Shown: positions 9,568-17,703 of the stretch, in pieces
Layout: each line of letters starts with the position of its first letter
Position numbering within the stretch: the first letter of the stretch is position 1
NCBI GenBank assembly: GCA_025360015.1
Contig: JANYCZ010000032.1
Coordinates: forward strand, 1-64,000
Direction of reading: 5' to 3'
From: Verrucomicrobiota bacterium
GTDB lineage: Bacteria; Verrucomicrobiota; Verrucomicrobiia; Verrucomicrobiales; Verrucomicrobiaceae
DNA: 64,000 bases
Program-made: the position numbers and the translations under genes
The notes under the pieces: generated by a model
What the model was told of the DNA's origin: nothing
What the model saw: the letters and a program-made list of their open reading frames with translations, nothing else
Database searches by the model: none

Positions 9568-9678
9568 CACGGAGGAGGGGCTTCCAGCCTTCCCAAAACT
9601 TGTTTCCGTTTTGCAGGCTTGCTTAGGCTCAAAAGTCGTGAGCGCCGGGCCAGCGAGCGCGCAGCGCGAGAAGGTAGG

Positions 9679-9698
9679 GCTGCTTGTCCTCAAGCAGC
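9679..9698. repeat. Hairpin with TCCT loop (family C)
   Basis: A perfect 8-bp stem GCTGCTTG/CAAGCAGC closes the loop TCCT. It lies 112 bp after the sulfatase stop in GC-rich non-coding DNA. The same loop with a different stem occurs at 27516, 27569 and 36675 (AGGA read on the other strand). Confidence 0.7.
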
Positions 9699-9775
9699 CG
9701 CGAGCGTCGCCTCGCCTGCTTTCGGAAATCAGTTTCGCAAAGTGCTGTAATCGACTATCGGACGTTTTTGCCAAT

Positions 9776-10081
9776 ATGCGAGCCAGCGAAGAAAAAGGCA
9801 CTTCCCAGCTATGCCCAGTCTGCGGCACTGCTCAGCGTCCTAATCCACGCCATCCACGCTACCTTTGCTCTGAGTGTGCTGCACAAGCGGCGGACGCGTC
9901 AGGTCGTCGGTTACAGTTTTCCAACGGCAGTCTCAGCGGAGGTTTTCAGGCTTTTTATACCGACACCGGAGAGCTACGTGAGTCTCATGTCTGCTTCATT
10001 CGTGGCACCCGTTGTTGGGCCGATGAGGCTCGCTTTGGAGGCATCGTCATCCAAACACAAGATGCAACCGAAGACGCCTAG
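9776..10081 (+). CDS. Small zinc-ribbon protein
   Basis: 101 residues from ATG 9776. Residues about 13-32 form a CPVC...CSEC zinc ribbon (LCPVCGTAQRPNPRHPRYLC). The rest is a compact domain (LQFSNGSLSGGFQAFYTDTG, CFIRGTRCWADEARFGGIVI). The four Cys of the ribbon plus two further Cys are visible. The overlapping frame 9684-10145 lacks such order and was rejected. The gene stands alone downstream of a sulfatase and converges on the S4 protein gene. Its role is unknown; metal binding is inferred from the Cys spacing. Confidence 0.6.
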   Translation: MRASEEKGTSQLCPVCGTAQRPNPRHPRYLCSECAAQAADASGRRLQFSNGSLSGGFQAFYTDTGELRESHVCFIRGTRCWADEARFGGIVIQTQDATEDA

Positions 10082-10157
10082 CCAGGCGCTGCATCGAACG
10101 GCCGCGGATGTCCCGCTGGGAGGAGGATTGCATTTTCCCGAGTGAGCTAAAGCTCAC
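10082..10157. repeat. Dispersed-repeat-like stretch with palindrome
   Basis: Directly after the zinc-ribbon stop is a stretch whose frame reads QALHRTAA, a pattern I have seen repeatedly behind genes in Verrucomicrobia and Planctomycetes. It is followed by a perfect 6-bp stem with TAAA loop at 10142-10157 (GTGAGC-TAAA-GCTCAC). It sits between convergent genes and may act as a bidirectional terminator. The repeat assignment rests on memory, not on a second copy in this window. Confidence 0.4.
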
Positions 10158-10165
10158 GACTACTT

Positions 10166-10558
10166 TCATCCCTCCCCCTGCTCCTCCCAAAACTTCCGCA
10201 ATTCCCTCAACTGCTTCTTATCCGGCTTCGCGACGGTTTCGTGCGCACGCGGCTGGATGAGCTCCCGCTCCCTCCGCAATTCACTGGCACGCTGGATCCA
10301 CTCCAGCGGCGTCAGGTTCTCACAAAACTCCGCCACCTTGGGCGGCCCCAATCGCACCACTGAAAACGCGATCACCTTCAAGCGCAGCCGCAGATCTCCC
10401 CGCACCACCTCCAGCACATCTTCTGGCTTCAGATCCCGCGAAGCCTTCACCGGCTGCCCATCAATCGTCACGTTCCCCCTGGCACACGCCTGCGTGGCCA
10501 GCGTCCGTGTTTTGAAGGCGCGCACATGATGCAGCCATTTGTCGGCACGCTGGCTCAT
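10166..10558 (-). CDS. S4-domain RNA-binding protein (Hsp15/HslR-like)
   Basis: 130 residues. An N-terminal S4 domain (about 1-60: MSQRADKWLHHVRAFKTRTL, ACARGNVTIDGQPVKAS, LKPEDVLEV) is followed by a basic tail (RKFWEEQGEG end). Proteins of this type bind ribosomal RNA; Hsp15 rescues stalled 50S subunits carrying nascent chains. The start ATG overlaps the stop of the upstream yggS-type gene by 4 bp, so the two are translationally coupled. Length and domain order match HslR, but the exact orthology is not proven. Confidence 0.85.
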   Translation of the reverse strand: MSQRADKWLHHVRAFKTRTLATQACARGNVTIDGQPVKASRDLKPEDVLEVVRGDLRLRLKVIAFSVVRLGPPKVAEFCENLTPLEWIQRASELRRERELIQPRAHETVAKPDKKQLRELRKFWEEQGEG

Positions 10559-11253
10559 GCGGGAGTCGGGTAGGTGCGGTCGCCGAAGATGGCACTGCCG
10601 ACGCGGACAATGGTCGCGCCTTCTTCGATGGCGATCTCAAAGTCATGGCTCATGCCCATGCTCAGACGCGGCAGGGGCACGCCCCCGCGTTGTTCAAGCT
10701 CCTCCCGCAACTCGCGTAACCGCACAAAGTAAGGCCGGCTCAGCGCCGGATCAGGATCAAACGGCGGAATGCACATCAGCCCCTGAATTTCGATCCTCTT
10801 CAACGCATACAGCGCCTCAAGTCCCTCGCGCACCTGCTCCACACCAAAGCCATGCTTGCTGCTTTCCTCCGCCAGATTGACCTCCAAATAAACCTGGGGA
10901 AAAAGGCCCAGCTCTCCCGCGATGCGATCCACATCCCGCGCCAGATCAAGCGAGCCAATGCTATGAATGGCCTTCACGACCGGCAGCACCTTGCGCACCT
11001 TGTTCGACTGCAAATGCCCGATGAGATGCCACTGCAAATTCGTCGGCAGTTGCGGCGCTTTGCCCAGAATTTCCTGCACCTTGTTCTCACCAAACAGCAG
11101 CTGTCCCGCATCCACCGCTTCACGAATCGCTTCCACAGGAAAGGTTTTGGAAACGGCGAGCAGCTCCACCGACACAGGATCACGCCCACAGCGCTGGGCG
11201 GCGGCGGCGATGCGGTCGCGGATGGCTTGCAGACGGTCGGAGAGGGAGTTCAT
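10555..11253 (-). CDS. yggS: YggS-family pyridoxal-phosphate homeostasis protein
   Basis: 232 residues from ATG 11251-11253. The fold-type III PLP-binding barrel shows LLAVSKTFPVEAIREAVDAG (PLP-linked Lys), LLFGENKVQEI, WHLIGHLQSNKVRKVL, HSIGSLDLA, the central IQGLMCIPPF, and RLSMGMSHDFEIAIEEGAT with IVRVGSAIFG. These are all hallmarks of the family, which buffers PLP and affects amino-acid homeostasis without a known catalytic reaction. The frame is open to 11334, but the extension overlaps the divergent oxidoreductase gene. MNSLSDRLQAIRDRI is the family-like start. Confidence 0.92.
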   Translation of the reverse strand: MNSLSDRLQAIRDRIAAAAQRCGRDPVSVELLAVSKTFPVEAIREAVDAGQLLFGENKVQEILGKAPQLPTNLQWHLIGHLQSNKVRKVLPVVKAIHSIGSLDLARDVDRIAGELGLFPQVYLEVNLAEESSKHGFGVEQVREGLEALYALKRIEIQGLMCIPPFDPDPALSRPYFVRLRELREELEQRGGVPLPRLSMGMSHDFEIAIEEGATIVRVGSAIFGDRTYPTPA

Positions 11254-11324
11254 GTCGTGGCAAAGAGAAACGGAAGATGAATACGTCGCGCAACGTATTT
11301 TCGCGTTCCACCTCTCCATTCCCC

Positions 11325-12644
11325 ATGCAATCACGCCGCCATTTCATCCGCCAGTCCGCCGCCACGCTGTTCGCCGCCCCCTGGGTCACCACCGGCATGA
11401 TGGCTGCCTCCCCCAACGGCAAGCTGCGCCATGCCGCCTTCGGGGCCTCGGGAATGAGCATGGCCGACATGAGCGCGATGTCGAACCACCCGATGTGGGA
11501 GCTGAGAGCCGTATGCGATGTGGACACCCGCAATTTCCCCAAAGCCCAGGAAAAGTGGCCGGACATCAAAGTGTATCAGGACTGGCGCGAGCTGCTGGAG
11601 AAGGAGTCTGCGAACATCGACAGCGTCAACGTTTCCACGCCCGACCACATGCACGGCAGCATCGGCCTGGCCGCCATTGCCAAGGGCAAGCACGTGTATG
11701 GCCAGAAGCCGCTCGCTCACAACCTGTGGGAGTGCCGCCAGATGGTGGAGCGTGCGCGTGACAAGGGCGTGATGACGCAGATGGGCATCCAAGTTTCCTC
11801 CGCATTCACCGAACGCCATGCCGTGGCGCTCATCCAGATGGGGGCCATCGGCAAGGTGAAGGAAGCCCACACCTTCTCCCACAAGAAGTGGGGCGATCTC
11901 GAAGTGCGCCCGGAGAAGAGCGATCCGATCCCTGCAGGCTTTGACTGGAACAAGTGGCTCGGCGTCGCCACCGAGCGCAGCTACATCCAGGGCTACGATC
12001 ATCCTTCCAACTGGCGCAAGCGCCGCGACTTCGGCACTGGCACGCTCGGGGACATGGGCTGCCACATGTTCAGTGGCTGGTTCCGCTCTCTCGATCTCGC
12101 CGCGCCCATCTCGGTGAAGTCCAGCGGCCCTGTGCCAAACAAGGACAACTGGGCGCTCAATGCCGTCGTGGAATACACCTTCAAAGGCACCAAATACACC
12201 GCAGGCGACACGGTAAAGGTGACCTGGACGGATGGCGATGCCCGCCCCCCCGCAGAAGTCATGGCATTGATTGGTGCGGGCGCGAAATTCCCCGAACAAG
12301 GCACCATTTACCTGGGCACCGAGGGCGTGCTGCTTTCACCGCATGGCTCCACGCCGCTCATGTATCCACGTGAAAAATACGCCAGCTTCGGTGCCTATCC
12401 CAAGCTCGAACCCCGTGACCACTGGGCCGACTTCATCGACTGCTGCCTCAAAGGCGACAAGAAGCCCTCCGCCAATTTTGACTATGCAGGTCCGCTCACC
12501 GAAGCCGTGCTGCTCGGCTGCCTCTCCAGCGCCTTCCCCAATGAAACCCTGCAATGGGATGCCCCCGCGCTGAAAATTCCGAATTCAGCAGCAGCTGACA
12601 AAATGGTGCGCCGCGACTACCGCAAAGGCTGGGAGATTGTGTGA
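11325..12644 (+). CDS. Tat-exported Gfo/Idh/MocA family oxidoreductase
   Basis: 439 residues from ATG 11325. A twin-arginine signal (QSRRHFIRQSAATLF) indicates export in folded form, as is common for this family in Verrucomicrobia and Planctomycetes. The Rossmann part is modified: AAFGASGMSMADM in place of a clean GxGxxG. It is followed by LRAVCDVD, SVNVSTPDHMHGSIGLAAIA and KHVYGQKPLAHNLWECRQM, the E/QKP dehydrogenase signature. The C-terminal substrate domain contains GTGTLGDMGCHMFSGWF. It probably carries out NAD(P)-dependent redox chemistry on a sugar derivative in the periplasm. The substrate is unknown. It is divergent from yggS. Confidence 0.88.
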   Translation: MQSRRHFIRQSAATLFAAPWVTTGMMAASPNGKLRHAAFGASGMSMADMSAMSNHPMWELRAVCDVDTRNFPKAQEKWPDIKVYQDWRELLEKESANIDSVNVSTPDHMHGSIGLAAIAKGKHVYGQKPLAHNLWECRQMVERARDKGVMTQMGIQVSSAFTERHAVALIQMGAIGKVKEAHTFSHKKWGDLEVRPEKSDPIPAGFDWNKWLGVATERSYIQGYDHPSNWRKRRDFGTGTLGDMGCHMFSGWFRSLDLAAPISVKSSGPVPNKDNWALNAVVEYTFKGTKYTAGDTVKVTWTDGDARPPAEVMALIGAGAKFPEQGTIYLGTEGVLLSPHGSTPLMYPREKYASFGAYPKLEPRDHWADFIDCCLKGDKKPSANFDYAGPLTEAVLLGCLSSAFPNETLQWDAPALKIPNSAAADKMVRRDYRKGWEIV

Positions 12645-12820
12645 GCCGACAGAGTGACGCCAGAGTGCCTGTGGGATGGGTGTGGCGACAGCCCGCCCGT
12701 CTCCCAGCGCATCGACAACGCCCCGCACCTCCGTGTGCCCCACAGCACGTATGGTAGCACCTGCTTCATCAGGTTCCGGACGCGCCACCCATCGCGCCAA
12801 AAACACCCAGCCTAAGCCTC

Positions 12821-14023
12821 TCAATCATCATCGTCCTCACGCGGCCCGTTGACGGAGCGCTTCTTCTTCACGGCAGAGATGTTGCGGTGAACCCAGACGC
12901 TTTGCACCATGCCCATCAGGAAGAGTGTTACGATGACAAACGTACCTCCGTAGCTGATGAAGGGCATGGGCAGGCCGATGACCGGCAGCATGACCAGGCT
13001 CATGCCCGCATTCTGAAAGGTGTGCACAAAAAACATCGCCACCACTCCGACGACAATCAGCCGCCCGAGCTGATCACGGGAGCAGAACGCCACGAAGACA
13101 CACTGCAGCAGCAGCAGCAGCATGCCTGACAGCACCAGCACCGAACCACGGAAGCCAAATTCCTCGGAAATCACGCCAAAGATGAAGTCATTGATGGCCT
13201 CGTTCGTGGGGAAGAAGGTGTTGTGGATGGAGGCTTGATCCGGGACCTTGCTGGAAAGCGGCCCCTTGCCCTCAAGCCCGCCCGTGGCCACGGCGATCTG
13301 CAAATGCCTCGGCACCCAGCCCTCGTCCTGCAGGTTCACCTTGTCCATCTGGTTGGTCAGCATGTACAGCGTGGTGTTGATGCGCGCCTGCTGGTAGGGC
13401 TTGAGCGCGAAGACATAGACCAGCGGCACCACGCTGACCACACACAGCACCAGCGTGATCATGTAGCGCAGCGGAATGCTGCCGACGAGCATCATCGAGA
13501 GGAACACCGGGCCCCAGACCAGGCCGGACCCAAGGTCTTCTTTGATGACCATGATCGCAGGAACGCCAGCGACCATTCCTGCGGCGATGATGCGCAGCCA
13601 GGGCCGCCGAAACACCGGCATCAAACGTGGCAGTTCACCAAAGATGACCGCAAGAATCAGGATGCCTGACATGATGGCGAATTGCGAGGGCTGGACGGTC
13701 TGCCCCGCAATGCGAATCCAGGCGCGATTGCCGTTGATTTCGGTCCCGAAAAAGAACAACGATATCAGGCCGCCGATACCGGCCAGATACATGGGTACAC
13801 AGGCCCAGCGGATCCATTTGTAGTCGATGAGCGAGGCGGCAAAGTAAAACGGCAGCCCAAGCATGAGCCAGCGAATCTGATCCCGCCACTTGGTCGCGAG
13901 ATCCGTCTGATCGGAGAGCGCCGATGCGTTGTAGATCGCGTAAACGCCAAACACCGCGATGCCGATGATGTTCAGCACGATGAACCAGTTCATGCCGAGG
14001 AGTTTTTTAAAGAGCGGTGTCAT
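12821..14023 (-). CDS. rodA: RodA, SEDS-family peptidoglycan glycosyltransferase
   Basis: 400 residues with about ten transmembrane segments. SEDS signatures are present: NRAWIRIAGQTVQPSQFAIM, TNEAINDFIFGVISEEFGF (with the conserved Asp of the family's catalytic region) and LPMPFISYGGTFVIVTLFLM near the C-terminus, which ends in an acidic REDDDD tail. RodA polymerises lipid II during cell elongation together with a class B PBP2. No mreB, mreC or pbp2 is adjacent. It lies 43 bp downstream of the oligopeptide-type ABC ATPase on the same strand, so the two are probably co-transcribed. FtsW is the alternative, but the length and lack of division-cluster context favour RodA. Confidence 0.88.
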   Translation of the reverse strand: MTPLFKKLLGMNWFIVLNIIGIAVFGVYAIYNASALSDQTDLATKWRDQIRWLMLGLPFYFAASLIDYKWIRWACVPMYLAGIGGLISLFFFGTEINGNRAWIRIAGQTVQPSQFAIMSGILILAVIFGELPRLMPVFRRPWLRIIAAGMVAGVPAIMVIKEDLGSGLVWGPVFLSMMLVGSIPLRYMITLVLCVVSVVPLVYVFALKPYQQARINTTLYMLTNQMDKVNLQDEGWVPRHLQIAVATGGLEGKGPLSSKVPDQASIHNTFFPTNEAINDFIFGVISEEFGFRGSVLVLSGMLLLLLQCVFVAFCSRDQLGRLIVVGVVAMFFVHTFQNAGMSLVMLPVIGLPMPFISYGGTFVIVTLFLMGMVQSVWVHRNISAVKKKRSVNGPREDDDD

Positions 14024-14065
14024 GGGGACAGAAAAAGAGAAGCAGGGGGGAACGAAAAGCGGTGG

Positions 14066-14854
14066 CTAGACCAGCACGGGCACCGCTTCGAGCAGCTTCT
14101 GGGTGTACTCGTGGCGCGGGTTCTCACAGATCTCGTCCGCATCGCCCTGCTCGACAATCTTGCCGTGATGCATGACCACGATGTGGTCGCTCATGTGCCG
14201 GACGACGGCAAGATCATGCGCGATGAAGAGCAGCGTGAGATCAAGCTCTGCCTGGATGTCCTTGAGCAGGTTCAAAATCTGCGCCTGCACGCTGACATCG
14301 AGAGCACTGACCGGCTCGTCACAGATGAGGAAGCGCGGCTTCACGGCCAGTGCGCGGGCGATGCCGATGCGCTGGCGTTGGCCGCCGCTGAACTCATGCG
14401 GGTAGCGTTGAAGCGCGTTTTCGGGAAGCCCTACTTTTTTGAGCAGTTCGGCGGAGACTGCGCGGCGTTCTTCGCGGGATTTTTCTTTGAAATGAATCTG
14501 CAGCGGCTCACCGAGAATGGCCTCCACCGTCATGCGCGGATTCAGCGAGCCGATGGGATCCTGGAACACCATCTGCATCTCCTTGCGCAGCGGGCGGAAT
14601 TCGCTCTCCGGCATCGTCAGAATCTCCCGCCCCTGATACGTGACGCTGCCAGCAGTGACCGGGGTAAGCTTGAGCAGGGCGCGGGCCACAGTGGACTTGC
14701 CGCTGCCGCTCTCCCCCACCAGACCGACGGTGCTGCCTTCCTCGACCTCAAAGCTGACATTGTCCACGGCCTTGATCACATCCGCGGCACTGCCAAACCA
14801 GCCCCCGCGCACGGGGAAGTGAATTTTGAGATCTTGAACGCAAAGCAACGGCAT
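14066..14854 (-). CDS. Oligopeptide/dipeptide-type ABC transporter ATPase (OppF/DppF-like)
   Basis: 262 residues from ATG 14852-14854. Walker A (GLVGESGSGKST) is at about 46-57, then a Q-loop region (MQMVFQDPIGSLNPRMTV), the ABC signature FSGGQRQRIGIARALA, Walker B FLICDEPVSALD and the H-loop LLFIAHDLAVVRHMS. The PIGSLNPRMTV box is typical of OppF/DppF. It lacks the C-terminal oligopeptide-HPY extension with its Cys cluster, so it is shorter than classic OppF. It is alone here: no permease or substrate-binding gene is nearby. The in-frame extension to 15028 overlaps the divergent kinase gene and was rejected. Confidence 0.88.
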   Translation of the reverse strand: MPLLCVQDLKIHFPVRGGWFGSAADVIKAVDNVSFEVEEGSTVGLVGESGSGKSTVARALLKLTPVTAGSVTYQGREILTMPESEFRPLRKEMQMVFQDPIGSLNPRMTVEAILGEPLQIHFKEKSREERRAVSAELLKKVGLPENALQRYPHEFSGGQRQRIGIARALAVKPRFLICDEPVSALDVSVQAQILNLLKDIQAELDLTLLFIAHDLAVVRHMSDHIVVMHHGKIVEQGDADEICENPRHEYTQKLLEAVPVLV

Positions 14855-14941
14855 GGTGGAAACCGCAATTTTAGCACAGCTGCTGAAACGCGCGAAAGTT
14901 TCATTGCGCGAAAGCATGAAAGTGTCAGCATTCCTTCCTAG

Positions 14942-15781
14942 ATGAACGCACGCTACGAACTGCTCGCCCCCATCGCCACGGGTGGTCTGGGAGCCGTTTT
15001 CAGAGCGCGGGACACCCAGACAGGCCACGAGGTGGCGGTCAAACGCATCCTAGCTGACAAGACTGAAGGCTGCGGTGCCGCCGTGGACGCCTTGATCTGT
15101 GAGGCGCGGCAGCAGTCGGCCTTGCACCATCCAAACATCGTGGCCGTATACGATTTCGGCGTGGACGCCGAGGGAGCCTTCATCGTGATGGAACTGGTCC
15201 CAGGCGAGACCTTGGAGGATGTCATCATGCGCGAGGCTCTGACGACCGCTGATTTCGACGCCCTGGTGCGGCAGACGCTGGCCGGAATGACCGCCGCGCA
15301 CGCGCAAGGCATCATCCACCTCGATTTGAAGCCGGGCAATCTCATGATCCACCGCCTGCCGGATGGGCGCTTGCAGGTGAAAATCCTCGATTTTGGCCTG
15401 GCAAGAAACACCCGGCAGCCGGCGCAGCAGGCCAGGAATTCCCGTAGAGAACTCCCCGGCTCCATCCATTTCATGGCCCCGGAGCAGTTCGAAAACGCCA
15501 CTATCGATGAACGTACGGACATCTACGCGCTGGGCTGCCTTTTTTATTATGCGCTGACGCAGAAGCATCCCTTTGAAGGCGACATCAAGCCGCAGGTAAT
15601 GGTGGCGCATTTGCACCATCGTACCCAGCCTCTGGCGGCACTGCGGCCCGGCCTGCCCGCGCACACCCTGCAGTGGGTCGAATGGCTCATCAACCGTCTG
15701 CCCTCCAACCGTCCCGCATCTGTGGCGGAGGCGCTGCGGGTCTATGCAGCCGGAGCCACCGTGCCTGGGGTCACAGGATGA
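14942..15781 (+). CDS. Cytoplasmic Ser/Thr protein kinase (PknB-type)
   Basis: 279 residues, essentially just a kinase domain. Glycine loop IATGGLGAVFRA (11-22), VAVK Lys34, catalytic loop HLDLKPGN (126-133, Asp128), DFG at 150-152, MAPEQF and DIYALGCLFYYAL are all present, so activity is expected. The catalytic loop is HLD instead of HRD, making it a non-RD kinase that should not need activation-loop phosphorylation in the usual way. No transmembrane or sensor domain follows, unlike PknB. It is divergent from the ABC ATPase/rodA pair and precedes an SLBB lipoprotein gene by 118 bp. Confidence 0.92.
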   Translation: MNARYELLAPIATGGLGAVFRARDTQTGHEVAVKRILADKTEGCGAAVDALICEARQQSALHHPNIVAVYDFGVDAEGAFIVMELVPGETLEDVIMREALTTADFDALVRQTLAGMTAAHAQGIIHLDLKPGNLMIHRLPDGRLQVKILDFGLARNTRQPAQQARNSRRELPGSIHFMAPEQFENATIDERTDIYALGCLFYYALTQKHPFEGDIKPQVMVAHLHHRTQPLAALRPGLPAHTLQWVEWLINRLPSNRPASVAEALRVYAAGATVPGVTG

Positions 15782-15899
15782 TTGACTCCGTGCCAAAAAA
15801 CCAGCGGACTGGACAAGAAGTATCCGTGCCAACGACGAAAGCCTCTTGCCATCGCACCACGTGCCGCCATCATGGCCAAACTTGTTCCTTGCCTTCCCC

Positions 15900-16595
15900 A
15901 TGACGCGTGTCCTCTCTGCACTTCTTTTTGCCGCCGCCAGTTTTCTGCTCTGCTCCTGTGGCATGATCAAAAAGATCATCCCGCCGATGCCCAAACTGCC
16001 GAAGATTGGACTGCCCGGCCTGCCGAGTAGAAACACCGTCGCCAAGTTCGTCCCTGGCATGGCAGAGAGGGACAAGGTGAACAGCGAAGATCCGGATGTG
16101 CCGTTCAATTCACGTGGCACCCTGGGCTTCGGCCACACCATCCGGCTTGAAGTGTTTGAAGGCACGCGCAGCCCGGACCGCATCTATCGCGGCATTGAGA
16201 TGATCAACACCGAAGGACTGCTGCCGCTCGGCAAGGTGGGCACTGCGCGCGTCGGTGGGCTGCATCTGCCCCAGGCGGCGGAGGCCATCGCCACCGTGTT
16301 CCGGCTGGCCGGCCGCAACACCCGCGAGATCACCGTGCAGATCGTCTCCGTGGAAAACACCTCCGTCATTTCCGTCAACGGGGATGTGCAGGAGCCCGAG
16401 TTCGTTCCGACCTTTGAGGGCATGAGCGTGCAAAAGATCGTGACCGTCGCCGGCGGCCGCAAGGCCAGCTCCACCGCTCGCGGCTTTTACATCTCACGCC
16501 ACGGCCAGCGCCACTTCTACACTTCGCTTGAATCGGCGGATAAGAATTGGGAACCGCAGGCGGGTGACATCATCACACTCTCTCCCGACATCTGA
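15900..16595 (+). CDS. SLBB/polysaccharide-export-type lipoprotein
   Basis: 231 residues from ATG 15900. A lipoprotein-like signal (LLFAAASFLLCSCGMIKK) is followed by a Pro/Lys-rich linker. Residues about 75-150 resemble a poly-export domain (LGFGHTIRLEVFEGTRS, GLLPLGKVGTARVGGL, AAEAIATVFR). About 155-231 resemble an SLBB beta-grasp (VISVNGDVQEPEFVPTFEGM, IVTVAGGRKASS, PQAGDIITLSPDI). Wza-like proteins with these domains form outer-membrane or periplasmic polysaccharide export complexes. This one is short, and no Wzc-type kinase or Wzy gene is adjacent. It begins a run with doxX and ruvC. Confidence 0.72.
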   Translation: MTRVLSALLFAAASFLLCSCGMIKKIIPPMPKLPKIGLPGLPSRNTVAKFVPGMAERDKVNSEDPDVPFNSRGTLGFGHTIRLEVFEGTRSPDRIYRGIEMINTEGLLPLGKVGTARVGGLHLPQAAEAIATVFRLAGRNTREITVQIVSVENTSVISVNGDVQEPEFVPTFEGMSVQKIVTVAGGRKASSTARGFYISRHGQRHFYTSLESADKNWEPQAGDIITLSPDI

Positions 16596-16605
16596 TTTTC
16601 GCACC

Positions 16606-17082
16606 ATGCTTGAATACACTGGCGGCGGCCCCGTCGCAGCTCAAAGCCCCCTGAGTTCCCTCGTTCAAACCGCCGCCGTCCTCCGCATCGGCACGGGGCT
16701 GCTGCTCATGACTCGCTACGGCATCGGCGCCGTGCAAAACGCATATCATTTCTTCTTCCAGGAAAAGCCCTGGGCCTGGGTGCCCGCGTTTCATGAAGCA
16801 GGCATGCCCTACGCCCATCTGCTCGCCCCCATCGTCGCCCTCCTCATCGTCGCCGTGGCCCTGAGCTGGATCATTGGCTTTTTAACCCGTCTGTTTGCTT
16901 TTGCGTTTCTGCCCGTGGTCATCACGACCCTCGTGGTGCTGCACAATGCCGACTCTCCCCGCGTGGAGGCCGCCTGGCTCTACCTGATCATCACCTTCAC
17001 GCTGCTGCTCTTCGGTTCAGGCACCGTTTCAGTGGACCAACTCTTCCGCCTCGGCCATGGCGGGTCGAAAAGACGCCGCTGA
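16606..17082 (+). CDS. DoxX-family integral membrane protein
   Basis: 158 residues with four predicted membrane helices (VLRIGTGLLLMTRYGIGAVQ, HLLAPIVALLIVAVALSWII, LFAFAFLPVVITTLVVL, AAWLYLIITFTLLLFGSGTV) and a short basic tail. The helix order and the GSGTVSVDQLF end match the DoxX/DUF417-like group. Proteins of this group are linked to redox or membrane stress functions, but no activity can be read here. It is 10 bp downstream of the SLBB gene and its stop overlaps the ruvC start by one base (TGATG). Confidence 0.75.
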   Translation: MLEYTGGGPVAAQSPLSSLVQTAAVLRIGTGLLLMTRYGIGAVQNAYHFFFQEKPWAWVPAFHEAGMPYAHLLAPIVALLIVAVALSWIIGFLTRLFAFAFLPVVITTLVVLHNADSPRVEAAWLYLIITFTLLLFGSGTVSVDQLFRLGHGGSKRRR

Positions 17083-17636
17083 TGTCCCGCATCGTCCGCA
17101 GTTCCGCCGCTGCCGTCGTGACGCCTGCCGTCGAGCGCGTCCTCGCCATCGACCCCGCGCTGCGCAAAACCGGCTGGGCCGTGGTGGAAAGCGCCGCTGG
17201 TGTGGTGCGTGCCATTGAATGGGGCGTCATTCATAACAAGCCGGCATTGCTCCCCTCCGGCTGCCTCGTGGCCATTCGCACAGGCTTGAATGACGTCATC
17301 ACCCGGCACGCGCCGACGGTCTGCGCCATCGAGTCCACCATCTTCGTGCAGAGCTACAAAACCGCCATCGTGCTGGGCACCGCGCGCGGTGCTTGCCTGA
17401 TCGCTGCAGCCGAGCACGGCCTGCCGATCTACGAATACGCTCCGCGTGAAATCAAACAGGCCGCCGTGGGTCGGGGCGCCGCTCAGAAAGAGCAGGTGGC
17501 CTTCATGATCCGCGCCCAGCTCCGCCTCCGTGAAACACCGGAACCCGATGCCGCCGACGCCCTCGCCACCGCCATCACCCATTTTCAAAACAGTGCGGCA
17601 GCCCGTGTGACTGAGCGTGAGGCCAGGCGGGTTTGA
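17082..17636 (+). CDS. ruvC: Crossover junction endodeoxyribonuclease RuvC
   Basis: 184 residues. The RNase H-fold resolvase motifs are clear: VLAIDPALRKTGWAVVE (first catalytic Asp), VCAIESTIFVQSYKTAIVLG (Glu), YEYAPREIKQAAVGRGAAQK and the C-terminal EPDAADALATAITH (acidic pair). RuvC cuts Holliday junctions symmetrically with RuvAB. A slightly extended N-terminus (MSRIVRSSAAAVVTPAVE) precedes the fold. Translational coupling to doxX through a TGATG overlap is evident. ruvA and ruvB are not in the window. Confidence 0.95.
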   Translation: MSRIVRSSAAAVVTPAVERVLAIDPALRKTGWAVVESAAGVVRAIEWGVIHNKPALLPSGCLVAIRTGLNDVITRHAPTVCAIESTIFVQSYKTAIVLGTARGACLIAAAEHGLPIYEYAPREIKQAAVGRGAAQKEQVAFMIRAQLRLRETPEPDAADALATAITHFQNSAAARVTEREARRV

Positions 17637-17703
17637 GCCAAACGCCGTGCGCCTGAGAATAGCACAAGATCCTCCTCAGCCGGAAAGCCGGCCATGCCTT
17701 GTT

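Noticed and set aside
9684-10145. Plus-strand frame overlapping the zinc-ribbon gene
   Set aside because: It has no motifs and ends in the QALHRTAA repeat; the overlapping frame has a CxxC...CxxC ribbon.
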